Shown: in pieces, positions 44,730-56,545 of the stretch
Layout of the letters: every line of letters starts with the position of its first letter
Numbering within the stretch: position 1 is the stretch's first letter
Origin: Paratinospora sagittata
Taxonomy: Eukaryota > Streptophyta > Magnoliopsida > Ranunculales > Menispermaceae
Assembly: GCA_035771175.1 (NCBI GenBank)
Contig: JAYMFD010001271.1
Coordinates: 124,001 to 188,000 of the forward strand
Length of the DNA: 64,000 nt
Reading direction: 5' to 3'
The notes under the pieces: generated by a model
What the model was told of the DNA's origin: nothing
What the model saw: only the letters and a program-made list of their open reading frames with translations
Databases searched by the model: none
Translations under genes and position numbers: made by a program

Positions 44730-46175
44730 TGCTAGTTACATATTTAGATAGGATTTATAGCATGTTTTAGGTGTGTTTTAAGATGATTTATACATTAGTT
44801 TAGTGTGTTTATGTTAGTTTTGATTCATTTGCTAGTTTAGGAATAAATTTATTTTTATGCATTATTTCGGTTTGTTAATTTATATGTTTGATCAATTTAT
44901 GTTTCGAGTGTTTTAATTACTTGTGTTTACATTGTTATGTAGGTATTTAGATGTGTGGAACAGAGCATGAATGGTGAACATAACATATGAGAAGCGTAGA
45001 TGATGTTTCATGAAGAACCCAAGTCAAAAAGTGGAAGAAAATTGGTTAAGTCCACAAGAAGGAAGTCAAGCGGAGCAGAAAATTGGCTAAGTCCACAGAC
45101 TGAGCACGACCCAGTCTCTGGGCGTCGGGTTGAGGATCAAGAGAAGGCTCTGGGCTCCATGGCTCCCAGAGCTGGCGCTAGAAATTTTATCGCAACGCCG
45201 CAGCGCTGAAGGTGTTTTTAGTGCATTTTAGCAACTTGGAATTTGGAAAAATTTCGGGACTTTCCAATTTTTACACACGTCGAAAGGGAGCTTATTATAT
45301 ATATAAAAAAAGGGTTTTTCATGAGGAACATATTAGAATAGTGCAAAGAACAAAGTTTGTGGCTGGAGTAAGGTGGAAGAGAAGATCTACATTGAAGAAC
45401 ATTGACAACTTCTACACGTTCTAGTTTGTTTTCCTTTGTTCTCATTCATGTTTGAACCATTGTTTACCATTTTTAATTGTTTAGCTATGAACTAAACCTC
45501 TTTCTAGAGGTGTAGATTGATCCAAACTCGAGATTATGTCTTAGCTTTTATTATTTAATTATTATTAATGAATTCTTTTAGTTTATTTCTATTTTTCTGT
45601 GCATAAAGCTTTTGATCCCCTGATCAAGGATTGACCGATCCTAGATTCGAGGTAGATGCTCCAAAAGAGGGTACCTTGAGTTGGAACCAGGAGAGTATAA
45701 CCTAGGCTATCGTGAGACTCAAAAGGTGATCGAGAACCTTTGAAGTCATTAGGAGGAAATCACAGACCTTAATGAATTATCGTTGTGTTTGGTTTTCATC
45801 GAAAGAGTTAAATCAACAGAACGATAATATGCTCTAGTTCTACTTCAAAAGAGAGAATTAGAAATGTTAGGAATTTTGACTTATAAGCTAGAGAATTGAT
45901 TTAATAATAACATATATCAAGACATAGTTGAGAGCGAGGTGACATCAAACCTCTATTATATTCTCTATTGATTTATCATTTGATTTACATTGTGTTTTTT
46001 AGTAATCAATTAATTAGTTTAATTTCTGTTTTAATCACTCAATCACTCGATTTTGATTTTCTAAATAAAATTAGGGTTAAAACTCGATAGATAGTGTAGT
46101 AGACATCCCTGAGGGCAATACCCTATTTCTCATCGGAATATATGGCAACCGTTCACTTGCGGTTTGCGTGCAGCA
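44730..46175 (+). repeat. Athila B 3' LTR
   Basis: About 1.45 kb, matching 36224-37610. It starts TGCTAGTTACATATTTAG and ends GCGTGCAGCA before the TSD ATCCT. It retains TATATATAAAA (about 45297), a likely TATA box. Confidence 0.94.
45296..45306 (+). promoter_or_regulatory. Putative TATA box in the Athila B 3' LTR
   Basis: TATATATAAAA lies upstream of GGGTTTTTCATGAGG. A similar ATTATATATC stretch lies in the same place in element N (61718-61727). The 5' LTR of Athila B has lost this segment. Confidence 0.5.
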
Positions 46176-46180
46176 ATCCT

Positions 46181-48498
46181 TTCGCATGCTAAGCAACAAC
46201 CTTGACATGATTTCAACCTTGAAATCATCAAGTGAACTACATTCACTTATCCTGGTTGTTTCATTATCGAAACACACCAACGTACCACAATTACAAAATT
46301 ATAATGCTGGTTCTAATTGATTAGAATACTTTACAATTAAGCTCATATACATAGCATTACGAAGATATATAAATTTGAGTGCGTAATGCTAAGAGAAATA
46401 CACTTACAGTCCTTTACCTTTGAATGTTTTGGTATTGCTCAAGTGTAGTTTCGAAAAACGTGAATGATTTGTCATTTAAATCAATTGAATGCTTCTTCGA
46501 AAACTTTTTGATACCATCAAAACATTGAAGTTGAAAATGCGGGACTAGTGTATAACATAAACTCAGATAGTTTTCAAAATAAATAAAATATATAACGTTA
46601 AAACTTCTGGTTTGGTATTCAGTAGTTAAAATAACTACTGCTATAGTTCGATATAGTACTAGGATATGAAATCAAGTATAACTGTATCTCTCGAACTATC
46701 TCTCAAATTCCTTCATCAACAAGATTGATATTAAGAATAAATTTGAGCTGAGAATTTAAGTAGAAACCAGTTTTATATAATTCAAATAGATTTTCAATGA
46801 TAGAATATAATTTAAGCTTAGTATGAAAAATTTTTAAACAAGTAAAGTATCAGTGAAAAGTACTCTGAAAAACTAGAACAATTAAAAACTTTAGAAAGAT
46901 TCAAAAAAAGACTAACATACAAAAAGTTTTTGGCACAATAAAAATTATCGGCGAGTTCTTTGATTTAAAGTGTTGGTATTTATAGACTTAGTAGAAAATA
47001 ATTGTTAGATACTTGAATTTGAAATTCAAGGTGAACGTTTACACATAACGGCTAGAATGTTACATGAAAATGACAACTGGAATTTTCACTAACATTCTAG
47101 TTCTTTTCAGATTACATGAATAACGAAAATTTCAGGAAACTTGATTCATGCATGAGAGAAAATCTCTGATAAATCTGAAAAGGATGTTGTGCAAAGATCC
47201 GTTCTGAAAAAGTAAACTGAAATGGTGTACCGATCAGAACAGTGACAGTTGTTGAATTAGCGTCTTGATTTCTTAATCAGTGTCCTGATGCATAATATTA
47301 ACTTTGTCGTTTTATAGAGCATAAGTGTCCTGCTAAACAGTGAAGTGATGCTACTAAACCGTGAGTGTTCTGACTTGCTTTGCGACAAAAATGACTAAAC
47401 CTTGAGGGCGCCAATGCACAATTAGCGTCTTGCCTTGTTTTAAAAACATTTGAATACATGAGGGCGCAACTTCCAGGTAAGCGTCCTACCTTTCAAAATG
47501 CGAAACACAAGGGGGTTACTACTATGTAAGTGTCCTAACAATTTAAAACATTTGAAATCAATACTAAGTACGTTGAAGGACAATCAGAATCCTAAAAGTT
47601 ATTTAGTTGGTTTTAAAGATGAGGGCATTCCTATACAGGCAGCGTCCTGATAGTTTATCTAATTTATAACTATCAGTGTCCTCAAAGATAAAATCTTTGA
47701 AGAACTTAGACTCTTAGAGACCTTTCAACGAGCTAATTAACAATCAGTGTCCTGAAAACTTCAAAGGTTGATTCTAAGTGAGGCTGCTACTTACAAGTAA
47801 GCGTCCCGACGAATCAGTTCAATTCAACCTTGAATGTTATCAGTGTCCTAATGAGTCATTAGCGTCATGACTTATCAAGTTCAGGAGAACGCTACTAAAT
47901 CACTAACGTCCTGAAAGACTCTAAAGACAGGTTTTGACTTTTGATTAAAAATTCGATAAATATGATTAAAATCTCGATAATTTTCAAATCAAGTCAAACA
48001 TAGAAGATAAAAACATTTGAAATACCTTTGAGTGTATGGAACAAAATATGTAAGAAATATATGCAATTTTGAAAGACGTATGCAAGTGTTTTGTGCATGG
48101 TTTCGAAAAACAATTGAGTAATAACGAATGATGAAAGATACCTTAAATACTACGTGTATTTTTCTCATAATCTTTAAATTCAACTCTTCATTATGAGATC
48201 TTCAATATAAACTTCGCACTTGAGTTGAATGTCCTTAACGTTGATCGAATGACGTAATCATGAATTTCCTGATCGAATCGTTCTTCGTATAATATGATCT
48301 TGAAGTCCTTGATTGAAACGATCTTGAACGTATGACGTGATCTTGAATTCCTTGATCGAATCATTTTGTAGCTTTTTGCTTTCCTTTGGTGCTGAGATAA
48401 GTTCTTGATTGAAGCTCATTAGAACCGAAAAAGATTTTGCTTGTAATCATCAAAATATACTTAGGAGCGTGCTCAGTGATGAACTGCTTAGGTCAACA
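46181..48498 (-). repeat. L0 LTR, segment 3 of 3 (outer end)
   Basis: Continues segment 2 after Athila B. It holds a TATA box in reverse (46977-46984), the hairpin array (47240-47930) and the LTR outer end TAGGTCAACA at 48498. The next five bases, ACCCC, would be the TSD; the partner lies left of the window. Confidence 0.85.
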
Positions 48499-49014
48499 AC
48501 CCCGAGTCTTGAAATCTCTAACAAGGAACTCCTCAATTTTGCGAACAAGTTCATCTCGAACATACCCGAAGCGGGAGTAAACCCTTCACCGCCACACTTC
48601 TCTCCCCCTCCCCCTCCGGCCTCTGCACCTACTCCTATTCCTCAGTTGCAAATAATAGACATGATAAAAGAATGTATAAAGGAATCTGAAAACAGGATTA
48701 TGGCCGCAATAACTAAATAGTTCGAGGAATTCAGAGTCACACTCAAAGGATACAACAAGGACATTGAAATGCTAAAGGAAGGGCTTGAAGCATACAACAT
48801 TCCAGTAGTAAGGGTTGCTCCTCAATACCCCAACACTAGCAATGTGGGCCAGTCATCGTAGCAAGCGCAAGATCGGCCAGTGGGCTCGGACCATGACGGT
48901 CAACTACTAGGGCATGCAAGTATTTATAACAATATGATGAGCACACCAATTTTCTCTCCAAGGATGGAACATTTAGTATCTCACTACTCCTTTGATCTTT
49001 ACAATCCTTTCTAA
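48499..49014 (+). pseudogene. Broken coding-like sequence of unknown origin
   Basis: Directly right of the L0 end a frame reads SLEISNKELLNFANKFISN, then a Pro-rich stretch (SPPPPPASAPTP) and a Lys/Glu-rich helix (MIKECIKESENRIMAAITK). A TAG follows at 48718. The same frame continues FEEFRVTLKGYNKDIEMLKE and reaches a second TAG near 48859. The helix-plus-Pro-rich layout recalls the accessory coiled-coil ORFs of copia elements, but I recognise no family. It is not obviously part of G3. Confidence 0.4.
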
Positions 49015-49133
49015 TTTGTACTCTTTTTGTAGAACTTACAAAAAAAAAACTTCATGTCGGATCTCCGACTCAAAAACCTTAGAGGTGCTTGTGATTGTTT
49101 TGCTTGTGTGAATCTTTGGACGGTGAACTCATT

Positions 49134-49480
49134 ATGTGTGGTTTTTCCCACTATTAATGAGTTTGCAGTGGTATGGGACACGTCAAACTCACCAAATACT
49201 GGATAAAACCCGCGAACAACGTAACCTACAGACCTTGTGTGTACCAATCCATTCTGAACACCAGACCTACAACCAGTATCGCTAAGTCTCCATGGTATGG
49301 GACATGAAAACCTAGTAGATACGAGTTGTAGAATGTCTTGTTCGCTAGGATCTGCAAAAAGACCTCACATTAATCACCTTGACTTGGCCACATCTCTTAT
49401 CGCTAAGTTCCCACGTAATGGGACATGCGAACTTGGAGGATACTCAGAATCGCTGAGTCCTGGAAAAAGGTTAGCATAGT
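49134..49480. repeat. Three-copy tandem repeat of about 122 bp
   Basis: Related cores GTGGTATGGGACACGTCAAA (49170), CATGGTATGGGACATGAAAA (49291) and CACGTAATGGGACATGCGAA (49413) recur every 122-123 bases. Each is preceded in two copies by ATCGCTAAGT. Copies are diverged. The flank 49481-49873 holds nothing I recognise and may be leader sequence of G3. Confidence 0.7.
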
Positions 49481-49873
49481 GATTAGAATTTTTCTATGAC
49501 ATGTAGATTTAGGGACGCAACACGAGGAAAGGTCTTAGAAATACTATGGGTCGTACTAGTTTCAAAATAATGATATATTTTGAGAAATTACCCAATGGAT
49601 TCTTCATAAATTTTTATGAAGTTATATACCATACGAGTAGTTTTCAAACAATAAAAACTAAACTTTCAGGTTTTGTTTTAGTCCCCACCTAGGAGTTGAT
49701 GATGTGGGATAACTAGACTCTTCCCTTCCATTTTCCAAAACCTAGAAATCTAAGTGGTTAAAACCTATGAACTGACACCATGAACATTGCACTATCATTG
49801 CATCGCGATATCTTTCACCTCTTTTCATGCAAATGAATTGCATGAAACTAACCTCAACTCGGATCCGCAAAAA

Positions 49874-50138
49874 ATGCTAGTCCGAACTAGGAGTAACCAC
49901 CTCACGACAAGTTGCTGAGAACATATAGTCGCAAGAGACCATTGAACCTGAATCTACTCCACCTGCCTCTGATCAGGCGATGAATGGCACGACTGAAGCT
50001 CCTGCCGTCAAGCAACCTGCTCCAGCTCCTGCCGTAGGAATAGCAATGATGTCCAGCATGGAGCAATTTTTCCAAGGTTTTATGAACTACGTGAAGACAT
50101 TTGTAGTCGACACAGTCCACGACGTCGTGGGTCAGTAC
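49874..50138 (+). pseudogene. G3 gag, N-terminal fragment
   Basis: Starts MLVRTRSN, a common opening for gypsy gag. A one-base shift leads to QVAENI, a TAG, SQETIEPESTPPASDQAMNG, and then an Ala/Pro-rich region and MEQFFQGFMNYVK. The frame ends at GQY (50138), in phase with KRLQPITFDENPDF at 53507 after the insertion. That supports AGTAC as the TSD. Confidence 0.8.
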
Positions 50139-50324
50139 ACCGTGTGCCCAATGGCTTTAGTTGTTCAAAAGTGTTTGTCATAAGAGGGCATTGTTCGGTC
50201 ACTAACGTTAGATCTATTAAACCGCCTTTGGACACTAGGTTGTGACATGTGTGAGTGTGTGTCAGGAGCACACTTATCACTTTAGCATTATAAAATCGAG
50301 CTTTTAGTGACCTAGCAGTCCCTT

Positions 50325-51640
50325 TTGCTATTTGACGCAAAAGGGAATGAGATATTAGCAGAGGTTAGAGAATCTCTGAAGTCTCAGGAGAGAATTGAGA
50401 TTAATGGGATGAAAGAATACACCTCTCACCTGATCCAGGCAACCGCATTGCTCGAGAAAGTGACACAACAAATGGACCAACAATTAAGTGTCATGCAATC
50501 TTTGCCTACTTCATCACTCAATGATGATCTGGCTAAGGATATTAGAGACAACATGAAATAGATATGGGCATTCATGAAATCCTTAATTGCATCAGTTCAA
50601 CCAAGATCGCAAGTTCTCAACCACCTCAAGAAAGACTTCAGGCATCACAAAGTCACTTAGTGAAAGCTACAACAAGTCATACTTTGAGTGCTGTGACTGT
50701 AGAAGCTTTGCAGAAGATTTTTGAAGAAATTCAAAGCTTAAGAGGGAAATTGGTTGACACCTCTAAAAAGGCATCCAATTTTGATGCTTTGCAATCAGTC
50801 TTGGATGTTATCTTGGATCAAGTAACCAACAAGACAACGTTTGATCTAGTACTACAGGCCATCTCCAGTCTAAAGGAGAATTTTACTTTTTTCGGGCCAA
50901 CACACATAGAGGATAACAGACTAACCAAGATTATTGACTTGGTTACTCGTGCTCATGAGAAGCTTCACAACTTGGAAGACAAGATGTCTTTCCTTGCCAC
51001 CAGCATAACGGATTTGTCATACACTGTCACTACAGTTGCAAATCTAGTGGAAGAAGTTGTAGGATTCTTTGAAGACCACTTCAACGCAATGAACAGTAGG
51101 ATGCATTCTACTGTGTGGTATATTGCCTCAAGCATGAAACGTTTTGTAATTCTCTTTCATCTATTGGAGAAGGAACGTGTAGAAGTTTCACCAGCACCAA
51201 GAGCTCTAGCCTTCACACGTCCACAAGGACCTAAGGAGTCTGACAGACTTCTTGGGATATTAGAATGTGAAGAGGAAGAAGCATCAGATGAAGAACCTTT
51301 GCATACAATCAGAGAAGATTGTCTACACCCCCAGACCCCTCATCAAAAACTTTCCCTGATCCTAAACGCAAGCGACCAATCAGGCCAGAATTTGAAGGTC
51401 ACAAACTTTCTCCTGGTTTTGTTCAAGGTCTTGCAGAACGAAAAGCTCAAGGTTTCAGACCTGGTCCACCTCTTGATCAATTTAAATTTGGTGTTCCAAG
51501 CCTGCCCATGAAAAATTCATTAAAAAATCTAGGCAGACTATTGCAATTGAAATTTTTTTTCAAAGGCTTGAGAGAAAGCTCAAGTGGTTTGACACAGCCA
51601 CGAGCACCCAGAAAAACCCAAGGATGATTCTAAGGAATCT
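50325..51640 (+). pseudogene. Accessory coiled-coil ORF upstream of a copia 3' LTR
   Basis: Two open segments in different frames, 50325-50561 and 50564-51511, with overlapping continuation 51319-51627. Content is Leu/Gln/Glu/Lys-rich helix: HLIQATALLEKVTQQMDQQL, then EALQKIFEEIQSLRGKL and KLHNLEDKMSFLATSITDLS, followed by an acidic patch (ECEEEEASDEEP) and a basic tail. I see no membrane segment or protease motif. Some plant copia lineages (SIRE-type) carry an extra, so-called env-like ORF in this position, and this may be its relative. The tail 51641-52002 is untranslated. Confidence 0.55.
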
Positions 51641-52002
51641 AAACCTAGTTCCAATGGATCCAAAAACGACAAGGAGGCCAAGAGAAAAAGGAGAGGGAAG
51701 GGTCCTAGTACGAGCTTAGCCTACCCACTTTTTGATGTTTTCAAAAGGGGGAGAAGAGAATGGATATTGAGGCTAAGTTAGCTCAAGAGGGAAGCTACAA
51801 GTAAATGAGAGTCTATATGAGTCTGTACAACATGTTGATTGTATGATTATCATGTTCTTGTATATTGTGATTGATTGTACTTATCTTGTAATTTATATGC
51901 TGCAATCAGATATACTTGACATGTTTCCTACTCTATATTTGTTATATGTTTGAGTATGTGAATATAATTATTTGCATGATCTTTGAGTATTTGAAATCAT
52001 CA

Positions 52003-52015
52003 AAAAGGAAGAGAT
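52003..52015 (+). other. Copia polypurine tract
   Basis: AAAAGGAAGAGAT-type purine run directly before the LTR start TGTTATCTC at 52016. The context ATCATCAAAAAGG is typical of the end of the internal region in plant copia elements. Confidence 0.7.
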
Positions 52016-53501
52016 TGTTATCTCAATGAACCCCATGATATGAATGTTTTGATGATTCCAAATATCTCCAGTGTGTGTATCTAATGATCTTGTTAAGTGT
52101 TTCAGATTTATCAAGAATCAAGATCAAGGAAAAGAGCTCACAAGCCTATTCAACATCAAAACTAGCGTTCCAAGTCCTTCAGTACCCAGAATGTAATGAC
52201 TATCGATCAAATTTATGCTCAGCAAGATTTAATCGTTTTCATATCTTGATCGTCACATTTTAAAGGCATTTCATGATTTCCAAAGTATTTGATTTAATCC
52301 GAAAATATCTTGTTTTCAATCGTGTTTTATCGAGCTTTAATCGAAAAATCAAAAATCATTTTTGTAGTCTTTCAGAACACTAATGTTTTAGCAGCGCCCT
52401 TCTGGACTTGATAAGTCAGTACGCTGATGAAATGTTAGGATGCTAACATTCATTCAAGGTTGAATTGAACTGATTCATTAGGACGTTTACTAGTAAGTAG
52501 CAGCCTCCCTTTAGTTAACCTTTGAAAGTGTCAGGACGCTAACCTAGTTTTAGTTCGCTGAAAGTTTTCTAAGTTTTAAATAATTTCTATCTTTAAGGAT
52601 GCTGATAGTTATAAGTTGAAAAACTATCAAGACGCTGCCTGCATAGGAGTGCCCTCATCTTTAGCGCCATCATGAGTTAAGTCGTTTAATTGTCATAGTA
52701 AGTCAGGAAGCTTTCAATTGAGTAGCTTCCTCATTTCACTATTCGGTAGGACGCTGATGCTCCATGAGCGCCCTTAAAGGAACAAAATGACAAAAATAAT
52801 ATTTTTGTTCTACTAACACGTACATCTTTTTGAACCACTTTTCAGAACAACTTTTCGTACAAAAATCAACTTTTAGACCTGTTAGAGATATTCTCTAATT
52901 CATGAACCACGTCTTTTAGACTTTCCTTGTTTGTGAATCTGGAGAGAATCAAAATGTTCATAAAATGTGCGGTTGTCATTTTCGTGATACATTCTAGCTG
53001 TTCTGAGTAAACATTTATATTTGAAATTCAAGTTCAAATGAACAACTTCATCTCTACGAGTCTATATATACTAGCACTTAACAATCTGTTAAACACCAAA
53101 AATTCTTTGAGCCAAAACACTTTTGAAAGTTAGTCGAATTTTCATTTGATTTAAAAGTTTAAGTTATTTTGCATTCAAAGTGTTTTCTTTGAAACTTTGC
53201 TTATTCAAAAGATTTTCATATTGAGCTAAATTTATATCTTTATCTGAAAATCTATTCTAAAGATTGAACTGTTTTCACTCAAATTTTCAACACTGTTTAA
53301 AATCTATTTGAATCCCTTAGTGATAAAGTTTAAAATCCTAACTGAGGAGGTTGGGTAATGGACGTAGGCAAGAAGCCGAACCACTATAAATTGATTGTGC
53401 ATATTAATTTATTCTCCGCACTTATATTTTTTCCATTGTATTTAATTTTAAATTGTATAAGTCTCCAATTCACCTCCCTCTTGGACATACCTAGGCCAAA
53501 A
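52016..53501 (+). repeat. Copia-type 3' LTR, short form
   Basis: About 1.49 kb, TGTTATCTC...CTAGGCCAAAA (terminal CA mutated). It holds a reduced AGGACGCT hairpin array (52370-52775), a TATA box at 53063-53070, the conserved GCCGAACCACTATAAAT element near 53376, and the end block TCCAATTCACCTCCCTCTTG. The tandem mini-hairpin array of longer relatives is missing. Confidence 0.8.
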
Positions 53502-53506
53502 AGTAC

Positions 53507-53784
53507 AAGCGGCTGCAACCCATCACCTTTGACGAAAATCCAGACTTTGATGAAGCCCAAAAGTGATTTGATGAAACCCACAAAGCTTTGGAAGTAATAG
53601 GAGTACCCGAAGAAAGAAAGATTCATCTGCTGCTTACCCACTGGTTAATATCGCGAATAATTGATGGAAAACTGTCAAGGACAACCCCGGGTCGATGTCG
53701 CCACCATGTCATGGTCAGATTTTGAGTCTCAATTCATTAATAAGTATTTCCCCAACGTCGTCAAAACAAAGAAGAGATGGGAGT
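53507..53784 (+). pseudogene. G3 gag, capsid fragment
   Basis: KRLQPITFDENPDFDEAQK, then TGA where Trp would be usual, then FDETHKALEVIGVPEERK and LLLTHWL. A frame change follows, then MSWSDFESQFINKYFPNVVK. The segment reaches the TSD GGAGT (53780-53784) and continues at 56551. Confidence 0.82.
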
Positions 53785-56545
53785 TGTCACGACCCATGAT
53801 ACGTGACGTCATGACCGGCACGGCCCGTGTATATCCTTTCTCGATATACATGGCATCTCGATAAGCCTTCTAATACACATCATAATCCCAAATACACAAC
53901 AATAAACACATATGGACATAATCAAATAATATTACATTCCCAAAATGTAAGCCATAAATTTTTTTTTTCTAAGTCCACAGTGATCAAAAGTACAAAATAA
54001 TACTTAACAATGATTACAACCCATCTAAGTGTTAAGTATACGTATTAGGTGTTACATAGTACAATTTATCAAAATAAATGTAGAAAAGTACTAATACCTA
54101 CATCAACCAGAGTTCGGGAAATGCTCTGCAACTAAGCCTTTCCCTTCCCCTTCCTATCCGATCCTAAAAAGATAATAGTGAGGGGTGAGCTACAGCAAGC
54201 CCAGTGAATGTTTTCTACAAGTGGCTACATACATGTGCATTTATGTAAAACATTGCAAGATTCATTACAACAATTTAAACAACTGAAATGTAAATGAGGT
54301 TACATACATGTTCAATATAAGACTTCATGTCATATCAAGACAGTGCATATCACTTATGACATGTTCATGCACCTAAACACCTCCTAGGTAAGAATCGATT
54401 CAAGAACATGAATCTGCGAGACCCATGCCCGAATGACCTCTTACCCGTATTCTAATTGGAATTTCAAGGGCACATCACTGATTTACTATTAATTCCAAAC
54501 CCTATTTTAGGTTTAGACGAACTACGGCCGCGCTTACCCTTGAAACCCTTTGCAAGGTCCACAACTGGGGATCCCACTAAACTTACAGAATTTCTCGAAG
54601 GAAACCCCAACTAGAAGACTCAAACCGAATTATTTTCCCAACTGACTATGATCAAATAATTGTTATGAGGTATCAAATCATGCATACCATAATAATTAAG
54701 CATTTAAAACATTTTTATAATAGAATGCCACACATAGAAGACACAAGCAAAGAAACACTTACAATTGATTGGCTAAGTCTAGCCAATCCAATTTTCAATC
54801 CAAGAAAGTACTAGAAGATCCACGAATCACCACGAGTACTTCAATCACCAATTTGCCTACGTGGCTTACTCAAACCAACCAAGGTCCCTACATATAACAC
54901 ATGGTCCATACAACTAAAGATCAGCCAAAGTATGCTAATAACCATGTTCAAACTTAATTCTATAGCCAATTTGAGATTTTAGCATGGTCATTGTCATGAG
55001 TCAACCCATATTGCTCAATTCAACCATATAATCATCAAATTGGACTACACCTAACCCAAATTGAATGCCATAGGTTGATTCCCATGATTCCAAACACTAT
55101 AATACAAAGCATTCAATCATATTAAGGGTTAATTAGGTTATTCCTCAAGTTAATTACATCAATTGACTAAGTTGAAGTCAAAATCCCCAATTTGCCAATA
55201 CATAACCTAAGGCCAAATTGAACTAAGTCATACCAAATTAACATAGGTTCAAACATTCTAAACCCATGAATCTACTCAAATGAGGTCTAATTAGATGATT
55301 CCCAAGTCAATTTGGTCAATTGACTTGGTTTAGGTCAAAATCCCTAACTTGGGCAAAATCTCCAATTTACATGAAAATTCCGAAATTGCATGGGAATGTC
55401 AATTTACGTGGCCTAAGCCAAAATTACCCTACAATTAGGTTCCCCCTATTCAAGATTAGTAATTTAAAGTGTCATATATCCATAATTACTCATCAATTTC
55501 ATACAAATCACAAGAAATTTGAATAGAAAACCCTAAGTCAAAACACTAGTTTTAGGTCAAGTCTATGAAACCCCTTCAATTTCTTGCTAAAAATTGGGGG
55601 TTTCACCTCTAGAGTACTCCCCATACACTCTAGGTCAACATATATTAATTTCAAGACCTAATTTCAACTTTGATTTTTCATCACCCTTTCAAAAACGAGA
55701 TTCAATAGAACCCTAGGTCGAAAAACTCAATTGTATGCTCGTAAGAGAATGATGGAAGGAAGAAAAATGGGAATGAAATGGTTACTTTGACGATCCTTGA
55801 GCAAGAATCCACCCAAAAACCTCATTTTTCCCTTATTTTTCTCTTCTCCTCTTCTTTCCCCTTCTCCTAGCTCTCTAGCACTCTTGAAGGTGGAAAAATG
55901 AGCAAGTGTGAGAAAATCCCGTTTTGGTTTGTATTTATAGATAAAATTGGGCCGACAACTCAAAATACACTTAAACAAAAGGAACAATTTGTTTTCTGTT
56001 GCAATTACTTCCACTTAGATACTCGATTTTATGCACATCACTCATCAATTTAACATCTTAACCGTTCAGAAGTTTTATGAGTCAGCTACCAACATTCTGG
56101 TAATATTTCAGCTCAATCCAACTGTGGGAGTCTGAGATCATATTATTTGATCAATACTGCGCAAGAAAATCCTTAAATCCAAAAAATAGTGTTTGGAGCT
56201 TTATAACTCATAGTAGACAACTCCAATGAAGATCTTCACTGTTCATAATGAAGATATATCAGAGAAGAATAAGCTGACAAAATGTTAGCTCAATCGGACC
56301 ACGGGTATAAGAGATCAAGCTATTGATGTAATCGGTGACAAAAATTTCTTCCTCCATGGAGCGAGCTTCATTGATCCAAAACACTATTTTCGACACGTTT
56401 CGACGTCGAACGGGTCTCCGATCATTTTGAAACTTCATGCAAAGGCACTCGAACCAATGCACGTCGAGCATCATATACATATGCATATACGTATACGGGG
56501 ACTCTACAGGTCAAAATGACGTCATCCTAAGGTACGGGCGTTACA
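53785..56545 (-). repeat. Solo gypsy-type LTR of a third family
   Basis: About 2.76 kb, flanked by GGAGT at 53780-53784 and 56546-56550. On the minus strand it begins TGTAACGCCCGTACC and ends GGGTCGTGACA. These are termini like those of Tekay-type LTRs, but the body differs from the T1 family. A TATA box on the minus strand is at 55932-55939, with a pyrimidine-rich stretch (plus strand) near 55830-55870. No coding sequence belongs to it. Confidence 0.9.
55932..55939 (-). promoter_or_regulatory. Putative TATA box of the solo gypsy-type LTR
   Basis: Minus strand CTATAAATACAAA, within the LTR and in its inferred sense orientation. Confidence 0.5.

Larger units (their letters stand above)
36224..46175 (+). 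mobile_element. Athila B, full-length Athila-type Ty3/gypsy element
   Basis: About 9.95 kb, flanked by ATCCT at 36219-36223 and 46176-46180. It has two LTRs, a tRNA-Asp-type PBS, gag, pol, a post-pol untranslated region with two PPT-like tracts, and no env-like ORF of any length. Stops and frameshifts break gag and pol. It is the more complete relative of Athila A. Confidence 0.96.
50139..53501 (+). mobile_element. Copia-derived insertion: coiled-coil ORF, PPT and 3' LTR
   Basis: Flanked by AGTAC at 50134-50138 and 53502-53506. It contains an accessory ORF, an untranslated tail, a PPT and a plus-oriented LTR, with no gag, integrase or RT. The left end (50139-50324) does not match the LTR at its right end, so the 5' LTR appears lost or replaced. 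Its layout fits the 3' third of a SIRE-like copia element, or a non-autonomous derivative. Confidence 0.65.

Noticed and set aside
49011..49247. Minus-strand ORF of 78 codons across the tandem repeat
   Set aside because: No homology I recognise, and the overlap with a non-coding tandem repeat makes chance likely.
51319..51627. Independent gene overlapping the coiled-coil ORF
   Set aside because: It reads as the continuation of the same ORF in another frame after a frameshift.
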